Shown here one piece after another: positions 19,637-29,254 of a DNA stretch of 64,000 bases. The DNA comes from Parabacteroides johnsonii DSM 18315 (GTDB lineage: Bacteria; Bacteroidota; Bacteroidia; Bacteroidales; Tannerellaceae): the NCBI RefSeq assembly GCF_025151045.1, contig NZ_CP102285.1, forward strand, positions 3,162,001-3,226,000. Reading direction: 5' to 3'. Position 1 is the first letter of the stretch, and every line of letters starts with the position of its first letter. The position numbers and the translations under genes are program-made. The notes under the pieces are model-generated. The model was not told the DNA's origin, did not search any database, and saw only the letters and a program-made list of their open reading frames with translations.

Positions 19637-20457
19637 AAAGATAAAGCTATAAGATCCAGCGGAGCCTGCAACACCTCCGGCCCCATCAGATAGGCTTCGG
19701 AAGGGATCTCCTGCGGATCGATGTATTGTAAATAATTCCGCAACGTATTCGTTATTTCACTCCGCAAAGGCACATCGCCGAAAAGACGCAACTGGTCTTT
19801 CTGTTGATCCATTCCAGTCTGCTTCCATACATATAATATATAATACAAGATATCGTCCGCATGTTCATACTCGAACGAGTTCACGAAAAGCAGGTTCCCC
19901 TGTGCATAGCACGCCACATCCATTCTCCGGCGATGCAGCACGACATATAGCTGGCGAGGCAAGCGGGCACGGCTCTGCTTCTTCCACAACGAAAGCAGCG
20001 GACTGACATGATGGACAAAACGGGGATTGACCAGCGAACGGGAACAAAACTCATATACTTCTTCATCCACCCCGAATACCAGTTCTGCCGGTTCGTCTTT
20101 CAGTTCATTGCTCAGGCAACGTCCTTCGGGAGACGAGAATGTGAACGCCAGCAGCTCCGCTTTCTGCTTTTCCTGAAAAACTTCTTTCGGCACAAGCGTA
20201 TATTGGGGAGTGACACAAACCACATTGACCTGTTTGTAGAACCAGGTCAGGAAATCGTTTTCAAAGAAACATTCTTTCAGGGAAGAGACATAAGGCTTTG
20301 TCCGGTCGAATTCGATGTCTCTATAAAAGAAACTCTCATTTACCGAAGGACTGTATGCGGAAAAAGAAAGTCCACCCGACCGAAGCCGGATGGACATTAT
20401 ATAATTTTCCGAATAATCAGCTGTTAACTTATCAGACAGATTAATAGCCATAGGCAA
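19624..20457 (-). CDS. DUF3822 family protein
   Basis: 277 residues, no signal peptide or membrane segment. It resembles the Bacteroidetes family DUF3822, which is commonly found directly before rsmD, as here. Recognisable segments include SIRLRSGGLSFSAYSPS near the start and YVVLHRRRMDVACYAQGNLLFVNSF in the middle; the fold looks actin/ASKHA-like in such proteins, but that is from memory. Function unknown. The gene overlaps rsmD and starts 4 bp after the upstream gene's stop codon. Confidence 0.75.
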   Translation of the reverse strand: MPMAINLSDKLTADYSENYIMSIRLRSGGLSFSAYSPSVNESFFYRDIEFDRTKPYVSSLKECFFENDFLTWFYKQVNVVCVTPQYTLVPKEVFQEKQKAELLAFTFSSPEGRCLSNELKDEPAELVFGVDEEVYEFCSRSLVNPRFVHHVSPLLSLWKKQSRARLPRQLYVVLHRRRMDVACYAQGNLLFVNSFEYEHADDILYYILYVWKQTGMDQQKDQLRLFGDVPLRSEITNTLRNYLQYIDPQEIPSEAYLMGPEVLQAPLDLIALSLCEL

Positions 20458-20460
20458 TCA

Positions 20461-21090
20461 TTAATCTTCCCAGTTACCTGCGTTGTTATTGATTTCTTCG
20501 ATAGAACCTACGCGCAGACCCTGATATTTGTTCATCTTTTCGGCCTTATCCTTCAAGTTGTAAACCAACTGTTTGTCCAAATCGCCCAGATAGTCGTCAT
20601 ACAGAACACCGCACTGGAATACTTTTACAGTATAACCGGAACCGGAAGTAAGAGTAGCCGTATCCATAGAGAACTGCACGTTCGCACCCGGTACATTGCG
20701 CATATCATCTACATTATAACCACTACCGAACAATGTGTCCACAGCTGTCACCCAAACAGTATCACGTCTGATCAAACCTTTCTTAACGGCTTCCTGTTCA
20801 GTCATACCCTTTTCGAGCTGTTCGTCCGTCAATACACCTTCCTTGATAAGGAACGGCAATTTTTCATCTTTTAAAAACTTACTCAGTTCATCAAAATTGG
20901 CTGCATGTACCTTGTGGATGTTCTTGTATTCGATCTGTGCTTTACGAATATCGATCAAACGAGCTTTGATCAAATTTTCACGTTGTTCTCTCGTCTTATC
21001 GAATTCGATCGGACCCATAACACTTCTGTAACACATGTACGCAAGCAGTACTACTGCCACAGCCAATAAAATCTTTAATGTAACTTTCAT
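20461..21090 (-). CDS. conserved membrane-anchored protein of unknown function
   Basis: 209 residues. One N-terminal membrane segment (ILLAVAVVLLAYMCY) followed by a helical, charged region (KTREQRENLIKARLIDIRKAQIEYKNIH) and a mixed C-terminal part. The layout, an N-terminal helix followed by text reading KAQIEYKNIHKVHAANFDEL, is loosely pilin-like, but there is no prepilin peptidase site. It is first in a three-gene unit with the DUF3822 gene and rsmD. I cannot name a family with confidence. Confidence 0.65.
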   Translation of the reverse strand: MKVTLKILLAVAVVLLAYMCYRSVMGPIEFDKTREQRENLIKARLIDIRKAQIEYKNIHKVHAANFDELSKFLKDEKLPFLIKEGVLTDEQLEKGMTEQEAVKKGLIRRDTVWVTAVDTLFGSGYNVDDMRNVPGANVQFSMDTATLTSGSGYTVKVFQCGVLYDDYLGDLDKQLVYNLKDKAEKMNKYQGLRVGSIEEINNNAGNWED

Positions 21091-21183
21091 GGTTTATATT
21101 GTTTTTTGAATTTATTTCGTTCGGCAAATTTAAAAAAGAATATTTAATACACTACCTTTATCGCGAAAATTATTGCGATCAAA

Positions 21184-22599
21184 ATGATAAATAGTTATTT
21201 AAGCCGCCAAATTACACAAAATTTCCCATATAATCCGACCGAAGACCAGGTTTTAGCGTTAAATGTCCTATCCGATTTCCTTCTTTCGAAAGAACCGGAT
21301 TCGCTTTTATTACTCAAAGGATATGCTGGAACCGGTAAAACTTCTTTGGTCGGAGCCCTGGTGAAGACGATGGCGGAGCTAAAACAGAAAAGCATCCTGC
21401 TCGCCCCAACCGGACGGGCGGCAAAGGTATTTTCCGGCTATGCCGAACAGAAAGCGTTTACGATACACAAAAAGATCTATCGTCAGAAAGCCTTTTCAAA
21501 CGAACCGACAGGTTTTCATCCGGCTGACAACTTGCATAAAGACACACTATTTATTGTAGACGAAGCCTCCATGATAGCCAATGAGGGATTGGACTCGTTT
21601 GTTTTTGGCACCGGACGCCTGTTGGACGACCTGATCCAGTATGTCTATTCCGGCGAAAACTGCCGCCTGATCCTAATGGGCGATGTGGCACAGTTACCTC
21701 CCGTCATGCAAATCGAAAGCCCCGCCCTCAACCCGGAAATCCTGCGGGGATATAATTTACAGGTACAGGAAATCACCCTCACCCAGGTTGTCCGCCAAAG
21801 CGAAGACTCCGGGATCTTGTTCAATGCAACCCGCCTTCGGGACGCCTTGCGGAACGAAACGGTCGAGATTTTCCCCAAACTAAAGCTGAAAGGCTTCACC
21901 GATTTCAGAAAGGTAAACGGAGACGAACTGATCGAAGAAATATCTTCGGCTTACAGTCGGGACGGAATCGAAGAGACCATGATTATTTCTCGCTCTAATA
22001 AGCGGGCTACCCTATATAATAATGGTATCCGCAATCGCATCCTGTACCGGGAAGAAGAACTTTCGTCCGGCGACCGGCTGATGATTGCCAAGAATAACTA
22101 TTTCTGGACAGCCGACAACAAGGAGATGGACTTCATCGCAAACGGCGAGATCATACAGGTGCTGCGTGTACGAAGAACTTACGAACTCTACGGTTTCCGT
22201 TTTGCCGACGTATCGGTCCGTTTCCAGGACTACGATCTTGAAATGGATGTCAAGATTCTCCTCGACACCTTGCAGACAGATGCCCCCGCACTGCCCAAAG
22301 AGCTTAATGACAAGCTCTTCTATACCATCCTCGAAGATTACGACGATGTCCCGACAAAGGCGGGAAAGATGAAAAAGATGAAAGCTGATCCCCACTACAA
22401 CGTCCTGCAAGTCAAATTCGCCTATGCCATCACCTGCCACAAAGCGCAGGGCGGCCAATGGATGAATGTATTTCTGGATATCGGCTATATTACGGAAGAA
22501 ATGCTTGGGGAAGATTTCTATCGCTGGCTTTACACCGCCTTTACGCGTGCAACCCACCGGCTCTATCTGGTGAATTTGCCGGAGGAGTTCGAAGAGTAA
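21184..22599 (+). CDS. RecD-like ATP-dependent DNA helicase
   Basis: 471 residues, superfamily 1 helicase. Walker A LLKGYAGTGKTSLVGAL (about 40-55), Walker B FIVDEASMI (about 122), GDVAQLPPV motif III (about 168) and the C-terminal UvrD_C_2 block AITCHKAQGGQW (about 417) with YTAFTRATHRLYLV. It is shorter than RecD2 and lacks the long N-terminal region, like the small RecD-like helicases of Bacteroidetes. Likely role in DNA repair or replication restart. Start MINSYLSRQITQNFPYNPTEDQ fits relatives. Confidence 0.88.
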   Translation: MINSYLSRQITQNFPYNPTEDQVLALNVLSDFLLSKEPDSLLLLKGYAGTGKTSLVGALVKTMAELKQKSILLAPTGRAAKVFSGYAEQKAFTIHKKIYRQKAFSNEPTGFHPADNLHKDTLFIVDEASMIANEGLDSFVFGTGRLLDDLIQYVYSGENCRLILMGDVAQLPPVMQIESPALNPEILRGYNLQVQEITLTQVVRQSEDSGILFNATRLRDALRNETVEIFPKLKLKGFTDFRKVNGDELIEEISSAYSRDGIEETMIISRSNKRATLYNNGIRNRILYREEELSSGDRLMIAKNNYFWTADNKEMDFIANGEIIQVLRVRRTYELYGFRFADVSVRFQDYDLEMDVKILLDTLQTDAPALPKELNDKLFYTILEDYDDVPTKAGKMKKMKADPHYNVLQVKFAYAITCHKAQGGQWMNVFLDIGYITEEMLGEDFYRWLYTAFTRATHRLYLVNLPEEFEE

Positions 22600-22690
22600 C
22601 AGTCGGCCGTATTGACACCCCTTTTACTTTTTAGACTGATAGCAGTCAACTAAATTCATTAAACTACAGGTATCTATAACTATTACTACC

Positions 22691-22796
22691 ACTCTTTTAC
22701 TTTTCGCCCTTAGTCGAAAAGGTTTTTGACAAGTGTCGAAAGAGCTTTTGACCAAGGGCGAAAGGGTATTCGACCAAGGCCAAAAGCTCTATGATT
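22691..22796. repeat. palindrome array A (18-bp palindromes, 22-bp period)
   Basis: Between the helicase gene and the next gene. Units of the form 7-4-7 start at 22713 (GTCGAAAAGGTTTTTGAC), 22735 (GTCGAAAGAGCTTTTGAC) and 22757 (GGCGAAAGGGTATTCGAC), with a partial unit at 22779 and a degenerate one at 22691. Linkers are 4 bp (AAGT, CAAG, CAAG). Each unit is an imperfect palindrome and could form a small hairpin. Superimposed is a perfect 10-bp inverted repeat AGAGCTTTTG (22741-22750) / CAAAAGCTCT (22781-22790). The rest of the 22600-23007 gap shows no gene that I would support. Confidence 0.7.
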
Positions 22797-23007
22797 AGGC
22801 TGTTTGACAACAGAGGCATGGCTATTGTCACTTAAATAGAACCTTCCGAGGACGACTTGATCCCTGACAATGGAATATTTTGATGTGGTTGTCCTAACTT
22901 CACAACGAAAGGAATAACAATATTTCATATAATAAATACGTTACATATATAAGAAATGCCTATTTTTGTTGCAATATAAACGAAAACTTGCTTGCAGGTT
23001 TTCATGA

Positions 23008-23799
23008 ATGGTAAAAGGAATGGCGAATAAAGAAAAAATAGATTATCTGCTCCTGGATATCCGGGAGCTTGAAACGTTGGTTGCCGGCATGCGGGATGCA
23101 GAAGTGTATCCGGTGTCTTTTTTCGGCCAGACTTTCGACCTCACCCATAAGATTCTGAAGGATCTGCATGCTCTGGAAACGGCTCAGATCGAAATGCTAC
23201 GCAAACAGATGGAAGAACATCAGGCGTTGATTCAGTCTATTCCCCCATCGGTCGCCACCTCGGTACAGACGGTACGGGCAGAAACAAAGCCAGTCACCCA
23301 AGAACCGGAAACCGAACGGGCCGTAACGGAAGAAACCGCAAAAGAGGTCCCCTTGGAGGAAAAGCCCGAAGAAGAACCGGTGATTGTTCAACCGGCCCCC
23401 ATAATGACTCCCGCAGAGGAAATCAGACAGGGACTTCCCACAGAGAAGGAATCCCCGGCCCAACCGGAGTCAAATCCTGTTGAAGAATCGGAGGCTCCCG
23501 TTGTGGAAACGCCCGAAAAAGTGATCCCCGCAGAACGTCCCGGATTATTCCTCAACGACCTGTTGGAGAAGAAAAATCTTTCGGACTTCCGTAAGGCATT
23601 CAGCCTGAATGACCGCTTCCGTTTCCGCCGCGAATTATTCGGAGGGGATGAGGCACGGATGAACAAAGCAATCAACGACCTGAACGATCTTCATTCATAC
23701 GAAGAGTCGGTCACCTATTTGAATAACGAATTAAAATGGAATATAGAAGATGAAGCGGTAGCAGACTTTATCAAGCTGCTTGAAAAACGCTTCCTCTAA
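23008..23799 (+). CDS. conserved Bacteroidetes protein of unknown function
   Basis: 263 residues; an internal start at 23020 (MANKEKIDYLLL) is equally plausible. Three parts: an N-terminal helical region (about 1-75, DIRELETLVAGMRDAEVYPVSF), a low-complexity Pro/Glu-rich linker (about 85-175) and a compact C-terminal helical domain (about 180-263, FLNDLLEKKNLSDFRKAFSLNDRFRFRRELFGGDEARMNKAI). The FRKAFSLNDRFRFRRELFGG motif is recurrent in Bacteroidetes proteins encoded near rsmI. No signal peptide. Function not known to me. Confidence 0.75.
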   Translation: MVKGMANKEKIDYLLLDIRELETLVAGMRDAEVYPVSFFGQTFDLTHKILKDLHALETAQIEMLRKQMEEHQALIQSIPPSVATSVQTVRAETKPVTQEPETERAVTEETAKEVPLEEKPEEEPVIVQPAPIMTPAEEIRQGLPTEKESPAQPESNPVEESEAPVVETPEKVIPAERPGLFLNDLLEKKNLSDFRKAFSLNDRFRFRRELFGGDEARMNKAINDLNDLHSYEESVTYLNNELKWNIEDEAVADFIKLLEKRFL

Positions 23800-23802
23800 G
23801 CA

Positions 23803-23886
23803 ATGGACAATTGACAGTGGACAATTGACAATGTATTTGTCTTTGTCTTTTTAATTGTCAATTGTCAATTATCAATTGTCAATTAA
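23803..23886. repeat. CAATTGACAATT-type intergenic palindromic repeat
   Basis: Repeated ACAATTGACA on the left is mirrored by TTGTCAATTGTCAATT on the right of a short T-rich loop. Closely related sequence occurs between pflA and pflB (38124-38157) and right of the IS30 element (55583-55612). It creates a spurious in-frame N-terminal extension of the next gene. Confidence 0.7.
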
Positions 23887-23894
23887 AAAGTGCT

Positions 23895-24605
23895 ATGGCA
23901 AAATTAACAGTAGTACCCACTCCCGTCGGAAATCTGGAAGACATGACGTTCCGGGCAATCCGCGTGCTGAAAGAGGCCGATCTCATTCTGGCGGAAGACA
24001 CGCGTACTACCGGTATCCTACTCAAACATTTCGAGATACAAAACAGAATGCAGTCGCACCATAAGTTCAACGAGCATAAAACAGTCGAACAAGTGGCTAC
24101 CCGTATCAAGGCAGGCGAAAACATTGCGTTGGTGTCGGATGCCGGTACGCCCGCAATATCCGATCCCGGATTCATGTTAGTGCGTGAATGTGTACGCCAA
24201 GGAGTAGAAGTGGAATGTCTGCCGGGAGCCACAGCTTTCGTCCCGGCATTAGTTGCTTCAGGATTGCCTAACGAGAAATTTTGTTTTGAAGGCTTTCTTC
24301 CCCAGAAGAAGGGCAGACAGACGCGCCTGAAAGAACTCTCGACGGAGTATCGCACTATCATTTTCTATGAGTCGCCTTTCCGGCTGGTCAAAACATTGAC
24401 TCAATTAGCCGAGTTTTTCGGGAATGACCGCCCGGTTTCCGTTTCACGTGAAATATCGAAGATACACGAAGAAACCGTACGCGGCACGCTGGAAGAAGTG
24501 ATCGCCCATTTCACCGTGAACGAACCAAAAGGTGAAATTGTTATCGTATTAGCAGGCTTAAAAGATAAAAAGGACAAAGAGACAGAGACAGGAACAGAAG
24601 TTTAA
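23895..24605 (+). CDS. rsmI: 16S rRNA (cytidine1402-2'-O)-methyltransferase RsmI
   Basis: 236 residues from MAKLTVVPTPVGNLEDMTFRA. Tetrapyrrole-methylase fold with the signature PTPVGNLEDMT at the N-terminus, AEDTRTTGILL (about 32), SDAGTPAISDPG (about 78) and LPGATAFVPALVASGLP (about 105). It 2'-O-methylates C1402 of 16S rRNA in the decoding centre. A longer frame upstream from 23862 is made of the CAATTG repeat and is not conserved sequence. The next gene starts 18 bp downstream. Confidence 0.95.
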   Translation: MAKLTVVPTPVGNLEDMTFRAIRVLKEADLILAEDTRTTGILLKHFEIQNRMQSHHKFNEHKTVEQVATRIKAGENIALVSDAGTPAISDPGFMLVRECVRQGVEVECLPGATAFVPALVASGLPNEKFCFEGFLPQKKGRQTRLKELSTEYRTIIFYESPFRLVKTLTQLAEFFGNDRPVSVSREISKIHEETVRGTLEEVIAHFTVNEPKGEIVIVLAGLKDKKDKETETGTEV

Positions 24606-24623
24606 CGTAACAACAGAAAGAAC

Positions 24624-25496
24624 ATGAAGAAAGTATTAATTGCAACAACGATTTGCACAGCCATGCTGGCCTCCTGCGGACAGAATTCAGCAGAATATAA
24701 GAAGCTGAAAGCAGAAAACGACTCTCTGAGAATCGAAAACACTAAAAGCAATGCCGAGATGGATGAAATTCTCGGTACCCTCAATGACGTAGAGGCTGAT
24801 ATCCAGTCTATCCGTGATGCAGAAAATTATCTCAACATACAGCAGCAAAAAGGAGATCTGAATAAGAGTAGCCGCGAACAGATCAAAGAAAATATGCAGT
24901 TGATCAGCGAAACACTGAAAAAGAACAAACAGCAGATCAGCGAACTGGAAGAGAAACTGAAAAAGAGCGGAATCCAGTCTTCCGCCTTGCGAAAAACAAT
25001 CAGCCGCCTTTCTTCCGAACTTGACCAGAAAGCCAATATGATTGTCACGCTACAGGAAGATCTGGCTAAGAAGAATGTTCGCATCCAGGAATTGGATGAA
25101 ATGGTTGCTTCTTTGAATGAAGACGTGGAAGACTTGTCAACTACGACTGCAGCCCAATCCGAAAAGTTGCAGGAACAGGACAAGAAACTTCATACTGCTT
25201 ATTATTGCTTCGGTACGGCAAAAGAGCTGAAAGACCAGAAGATCCTTTCCGGAGGTGGCTTATTTGCTAAATCCAAAGTATTGCAGAGCGGCTTCAACAA
25301 AGATTATTTCATCTCTATCGATATCCGCGAAGTGAAGGAAATCCCATTGTTCGCAGGTAAAGCAAAACTGAAATCCAATCACCCGGAAGGTTCTTATGAA
25401 TTTGTAAAGGACGAAGACGGCAATATGACATTGAAGATCACAGACGAAAAAGCATTCTGGAGCCTTGGCAAGTATTTGGTGATTGAAGTAGGATAA
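24624..25496 (+). CDS. coiled-coil lipoprotein
   Basis: 290 residues. Lipoprotein signal MKKVLIATTICTAMLASC, then a long Glu/Lys-rich coiled coil (about 25-190, LKAENDSLRIENTKSNAEMDE) and a small C-terminal beta domain (about 195-290, YYCFGTAKELKDQKILSGGGLF and the ending FWSLGKYLVIEVG). Proteins of this layout are conserved in Bacteroidales; a structural envelope role is plausible but unproven. The stop codon overlaps the start of the next gene (TAATG). Confidence 0.75.
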   Translation: MKKVLIATTICTAMLASCGQNSAEYKKLKAENDSLRIENTKSNAEMDEILGTLNDVEADIQSIRDAENYLNIQQQKGDLNKSSREQIKENMQLISETLKKNKQQISELEEKLKKSGIQSSALRKTISRLSSELDQKANMIVTLQEDLAKKNVRIQELDEMVASLNEDVEDLSTTTAAQSEKLQEQDKKLHTAYYCFGTAKELKDQKILSGGGLFAKSKVLQSGFNKDYFISIDIREVKEIPLFAGKAKLKSNHPEGSYEFVKDEDGNMTLKITDEKAFWSLGKYLVIEVG

Positions 25497-26188
25497 TGAA
25501 ATACAAAAGTCTTTTTATTGATTTGGACGATACCCTTTGGGACACGTACCATAATAATAAGGAATGCCTCGAAGAAGTATATACCGCTCACCACTTTGAC
25601 CGGTATTATGCCTCCTTCGAGGCTTTCTTCGATATCTACTGGCCGCACAACAACCTGCTATGGGAACAGTACCGCAACAATGAAATAGACCGCCAGACAT
25701 TGATCATCGAACGTTTTCGCCATATGCTCCGCCCTTTAGGGATAGAAGACACAAAATCGGTACTGGAGATCAACAACGACTTCCTGCAACGGACAACCCG
25801 TAAGACACGCTTGGTGCCAGGCGCAATCGAGCTATTGGAATACCTGCGTCCCTCCTATCGCATGTATATCCTATCCAACGGTTTCCGGGAAGTCCAGTTC
25901 AAAAAACTCAGCAATTCGGGCCTGGCCCCCTATTTCGAAAAGATGATCCTTTCCGAAGACGCCTGCATCCAGAAACCTCATAAAGGCATTTTCGATTTCG
26001 CCCTTAAAAACACCAACTCCCGCCGGAGCGAAAGCCTGATGATCGGCGACAGTTGGGAAGCGGATATCATCGGTGCCTATAACTCTAAAATCGACCAACT
26101 GTGGCTGAACCCGGAAGGACTGCCGACAAAAGGGTTTACACCGACTTACACGGTAGGAAACTTGGAGGAGATTAAACAGATCTTATGA
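25496..26188 (+). CDS. yjjG: HAD hydrolase, YjjG-type noncanonical pyrimidine nucleotidase
   Basis: 230 residues. HAD motif I FIDLDDTLWDT at 8-18, motif II ILSNGF (about 122), motif III Lys in KPHKGIFDFAL (about 160) and motif IV MIGDSWEADIIGAYNSKI (about 181). The family dephosphorylates noncanonical pyrimidine nucleoside monophosphates as house-cleaning. Translationally coupled to the upstream lipoprotein gene through a 1-base overlap. Confidence 0.88.
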   Translation: MKYKSLFIDLDDTLWDTYHNNKECLEEVYTAHHFDRYYASFEAFFDIYWPHNNLLWEQYRNNEIDRQTLIIERFRHMLRPLGIEDTKSVLEINNDFLQRTTRKTRLVPGAIELLEYLRPSYRMYILSNGFREVQFKKLSNSGLAPYFEKMILSEDACIQKPHKGIFDFALKNTNSRRSESLMIGDSWEADIIGAYNSKIDQLWLNPEGLPTKGFTPTYTVGNLEEIKQIL

Positions 26189-26268
26189 CTTACACCTAAA
26201 AGAAAAGGAACCGGAAAAGCCGTCTTCCGCCCTTTCCGATTCCTTCCCTCTCATCAGGATACTTCCTG

Positions 26269-26754
26269 TCAAAAATTATAATGGAAACCGATACTGATAT
26301 TTTCCGTGTCGAAGTTCACACCTGCAAAATCAGAAGTTCCGTTATACGAATCGCTATAACCAAGAAATCCGACTTTAGTGACAAAAGATAGATGTTCCGT
26401 CGCTTTCAAAGAAAGTCCCGGACGCAATCCCAACCGGAAACCAGTATCACCGTCACCAGCGGCAATCCCAACCGTCCCATCGACAAACAACCCCACAATA
26501 CCCGTCTTATAAAACGTGTAGCGAGCATACGGAGCAAACTGGAAACGGTTATAATTATCGTAATGCATATAACCGATTTCACCACCCACAGCCCATTGGT
26601 CAGTTAAGTGACATCCTACTTCCGGTGAAATCTGAAAAACAAACTCATCATCTGTACTACCGACTGTAAAACCGCCGCCGATATACACCTCCTGTGCACC
26701 AACCGAGCAAATCGCCATAAAGGCAATCATGCATGAAACAAATAACTTCTTCAT
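26269..26754 (-). CDS. small outer-membrane beta-barrel protein
   Basis: 161 residues. Signal peptide MKKLFVSCMIAFMAICSVGAQ, then alternating beta strands ending in aromatic residues (WAVGGEIGYMHYDNYNRFQFAPYARYTF) and a C-terminal FHYNF, an outer-membrane insertion signal. Probably an eight-stranded OmpA/OmpX-like barrel. No ligand can be proposed. Confidence 0.8.
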   Translation of the reverse strand: MKKLFVSCMIAFMAICSVGAQEVYIGGGFTVGSTDDEFVFQISPEVGCHLTDQWAVGGEIGYMHYDNYNRFQFAPYARYTFYKTGIVGLFVDGTVGIAAGDGDTGFRLGLRPGLSLKATEHLSFVTKVGFLGYSDSYNGTSDFAGVNFDTENISIGFHYNF

Positions 26755-26789
26755 TTTACTTTATATAAACTTGTAGATTATAAACCTTA

Positions 26790-28370
26790 TCAGAACTCCG
26801 ACGTGAAGTGGAACTTGATATCCGGGAAATCCTGTTGCGCCATCATCAGTACATAACCGGAATCGGCCAGATAGACATCGCGTCCCTCCTTATCGAGAGC
26901 CATATACTGGGCTTTACGGCGTTTGAAGTTTTCAAGAGCGGCAGTATTGTCGCTTTCTATCCAGCAAGCCTTATAGAGGCTGATCGGTTCCCACTTACAC
27001 TGTGCACCATATTCGTGAAGTAAGCGGTACTGAATCACTTCGAACTGCAACTGTCCGACCGTACCGATAATCTTACGTCCGTTGAATTGGTTGGTAAAGA
27101 GCTGGGCGACACCTTCATCCATCAACTGTTCGATACCCTTGTTCAGCTGCTTGGCCTTCATCGGGTCGGCATTCTCGATATATTTGAACATTTCAGGAGA
27201 GAAGCTCGGTAATCCTTTAAAGTGAAGTTCTTCACCGGAGGTCAGTGTATCGCCGATCTTGAAGTTTCCGGTATCAGGCAAACCGATGATATCGCCGGCA
27301 AAAGCCTCGTCCACCACTTCCTTCTTCTGCGCCATGAAAGCTGTAGGACTGCTGAAACGCATCATCTTTCCGAAACGGACATGCTTGTAGTTGGCATTAC
27401 GTTCGAAACGTCCGGAACAAATCTTCACGAAAGCAATACAACTGCGATGGTTAGGGTCCATATTGGCATGGATCTTGAAAACGAAGCCGGAGAAAGCATC
27501 CTCTTCTGGATCGACCACCCGTTCCACAGCCGATACAGGACGGGGAGAAGGAGCGATATTGATAAAGCAATCCAGCAACTCTTTCACCCCGAAGTTATTC
27601 AAGGCAGAACCAAAAAACACGGGAGCAATATCTCCTTTCAGATAAGTATCGACATCGAATTCAGGATAAACCCCTTCTATCAGTTCGATATCGGAACGGA
27701 GCTTTTCTGCCTGTCCGGCATCGATATAGTTTTCAAGTTCCGGGCTGTTGATATCCTTAAATTCCACATTCTCCGTCACATATTGCTTGCTCGGAGTATA
27801 GAGATTCAGTTTCTGTTCATATATATTATAGACGCCACGGAACCGCTGTCCCATGTCGATCGGCCAGCTCAGCGGGCGCACATTGATATGCAGCTCCTCT
27901 TCGATCTCGTCCAGCAAGTCGAACGGGTCCTTACCGTCGCGGTCCATCTTATTGACAAACACGATCACGGGAGTCTTACGCATACGGCAGACTTCCATCA
28001 ACTTACGGGTCTGGGCTTCCACACCTTTTGCGGTATCGATCACGATAATAACGCTATCCACAGCCGTCAGCGTACGGAACGTATCTTCGGCGAAGTCCTG
28101 GTGGCCAGGAGTATCGAGGATATTGATTTTATGACCGGAATAGTCGAAAGCCATCACGGAGGTTGCGACGGAGATTCCACGCTGCTTTTCAATTTCCATC
28201 CAGTCGGAGGTAGCTGTCTTCTTGATCTTGTTAGACTTTACGGCACCTGCCACATGAATGGCCCCCCCAAAGAGCAACAGTTTTTCGGTAAGGGTCGTCT
28301 TACCGGCATCCGGGTGGCTGATAATAGCAAACGTTCTTCTTCTTTCAATCTCTTCTGAATACTGACTCAT
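26790..28370 (-). CDS. prfC: peptide chain release factor 3
   Basis: 526 residues, the usual RF3 length. G1 motif [19 protein letters not shown] (about 18-36), G2 and switch region [22 protein letters not shown]3 DTPGHQDF (about 90) and G4 NKMD (about 145). The C-terminal region with [15 protein letters not shown] is typical. RF3 is the GTPase that recycles RF1/RF2 after termination. Long open frames on the opposite strand here are shadows. Confidence 0.97.
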   Translation of the reverse strand: MSQYSEEIERRRTFAIISHPDAGKTTLTEKLLLFGGAIHVAGAVKSNKIKKTATSDWMEIEKQRGISVATSVMAFDYSGHKINILDTPGHQDFAEDTFRTLTAVDSVIIVIDTAKGVEAQTRKLMEVCRMRKTPVIVFVNKMDRDGKDPFDLLDEIEEELHINVRPLSWPIDMGQRFRGVYNIYEQKLNLYTPSKQYVTENVEFKDINSPELENYIDAGQAEKLRSDIELIEGVYPEFDVDTYLKGDIAPVFFGSALNNFGVKELLDCFINIAPSPRPVSAVERVVDPEEDAFSGFVFKIHANMDPNHRSCIAFVKICSGRFERNANYKHVRFGKMMRFSSPTAFMAQKKEVVDEAFAGDIIGLPDTGNFKIGDTLTSGEELHFKGLPSFSPEMFKYIENADPMKAKQLNKGIEQLMDEGVAQLFTNQFNGRKIIGTVGQLQFEVIQYRLLHEYGAQCKWEPISLYKACWIESDNTAALENFKRRKAQYMALDKEGRDVYLADSGYVLMMAQQDFPDIKFHFTSEF

Positions 28371-28381
28371 TGTTATTTATC

Positions 28382-29248
28382 TTATTTTGTTATTCTTTTC
28401 ATACATTCACGCAGACTCGCTTCCCAATGGGGTATGCTGATTGTATAGATCGTTTTAATCTTAGTCTTGTTCAGGACGCTGAAATGCGGACGGGCAGCCT
28501 TCGCAGGATAATCTTTGGACTCGATCGGGAGAACATGGCAGGGCGCATCGCCCAACTCCATAATCTTCACGGCGAAATCATACCAGCTGCAAACTCCTTC
28601 GTTGGAATAATGATAGATACCGGGAACAAAAGCACCCGCCTCCGCCTGCACCAACACCGCTAAAATGGTAGCCGCCAGGTCACCGGCATACGTCGGCGAA
28701 CCAATCTGGTCGAACACTACAGACAACTGCTCCCGCTCATTTCCCAGACGCAACATCGTCTTGACAAAATTATTACCGAACTCGGAGTACAGCCATGCCG
28801 TACGGATGATTACCGCATCCGGGCAAACCTCCTGCAAAGCCTGTTCACCGGCAAGTTTCGTACGCCCGTAGACAGAAGCCGGACAAGTCGCGTCCGTTTC
28901 CACATAAGGCAAATGATTCGTACCGTCGAATACATAGTCGGTAGAAACATGGATCACCCTCGCCCCAGCCATACGCGCCGCCTCTCCTAAGTTTCGAACG
29001 GCATCCCGATTGATACGGAAACAAAGAGCTTCGTCATCTTCCGCCTTATCCACAGCCGTATAGGCAGCACAATTGATGATATAATCGGCTTGCTTCTCCT
29101 TGACAAAAGCATCCACAGCCTGAGCGTCACAAATATCGAGCGTATCCACATCCGTAAACACAAACGCATATTGCGGATATCCGGCAGCCAACTGACGGAT
29201 CGAATTGCCCAGTTGCCCGTTAGCTCCTGTTACTAAAATTGTTTTCAT
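28382..29248 (-). CDS. rfbD: dTDP-4-dehydrorhamnose reductase
   Basis: 288 residues. NAD(P)-binding GANGQLGNSIRQ at 8-19, catalytic YxxxK as YGRTKLAGE (about 128), and HVSTDYVFDG (about 100), all typical of RmlD/RfbD. It reduces dTDP-4-keto-L-rhamnose to dTDP-L-rhamnose for surface polysaccharides. The other rml genes are not adjacent. It is in a minus-strand run with prfC and the DUF4924 gene. Confidence 0.93.
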   Translation of the reverse strand: MKTILVTGANGQLGNSIRQLAAGYPQYAFVFTDVDTLDICDAQAVDAFVKEKQADYIINCAAYTAVDKAEDDEALCFRINRDAVRNLGEAARMAGARVIHVSTDYVFDGTNHLPYVETDATCPASVYGRTKLAGEQALQEVCPDAVIIRTAWLYSEFGNNFVKTMLRLGNEREQLSVVFDQIGSPTYAGDLAATILAVLVQAEAGAFVPGIYHYSNEGVCSWYDFAVKIMELGDAPCHVLPIESKDYPAKAARPHFSVLNKTKIKTIYTISIPHWEASLRECMKRITK

Positions 29249-29254
29249 CTTGTC

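Noticed and set aside
22710-22928. 72-residue minus-strand frame in the gap after the helicase gene
   Set aside because: Mostly made of the palindrome array and without recognisable features.
23862-23894. N-terminal extension of RsmI
   Set aside because: Encoded by the CAATTG repeat; the conserved protein starts at 23895.
27222-28358. Long open frame antisense to prfC
   Set aside because: Shadow of the release-factor 3 gene; composition is not protein-like.
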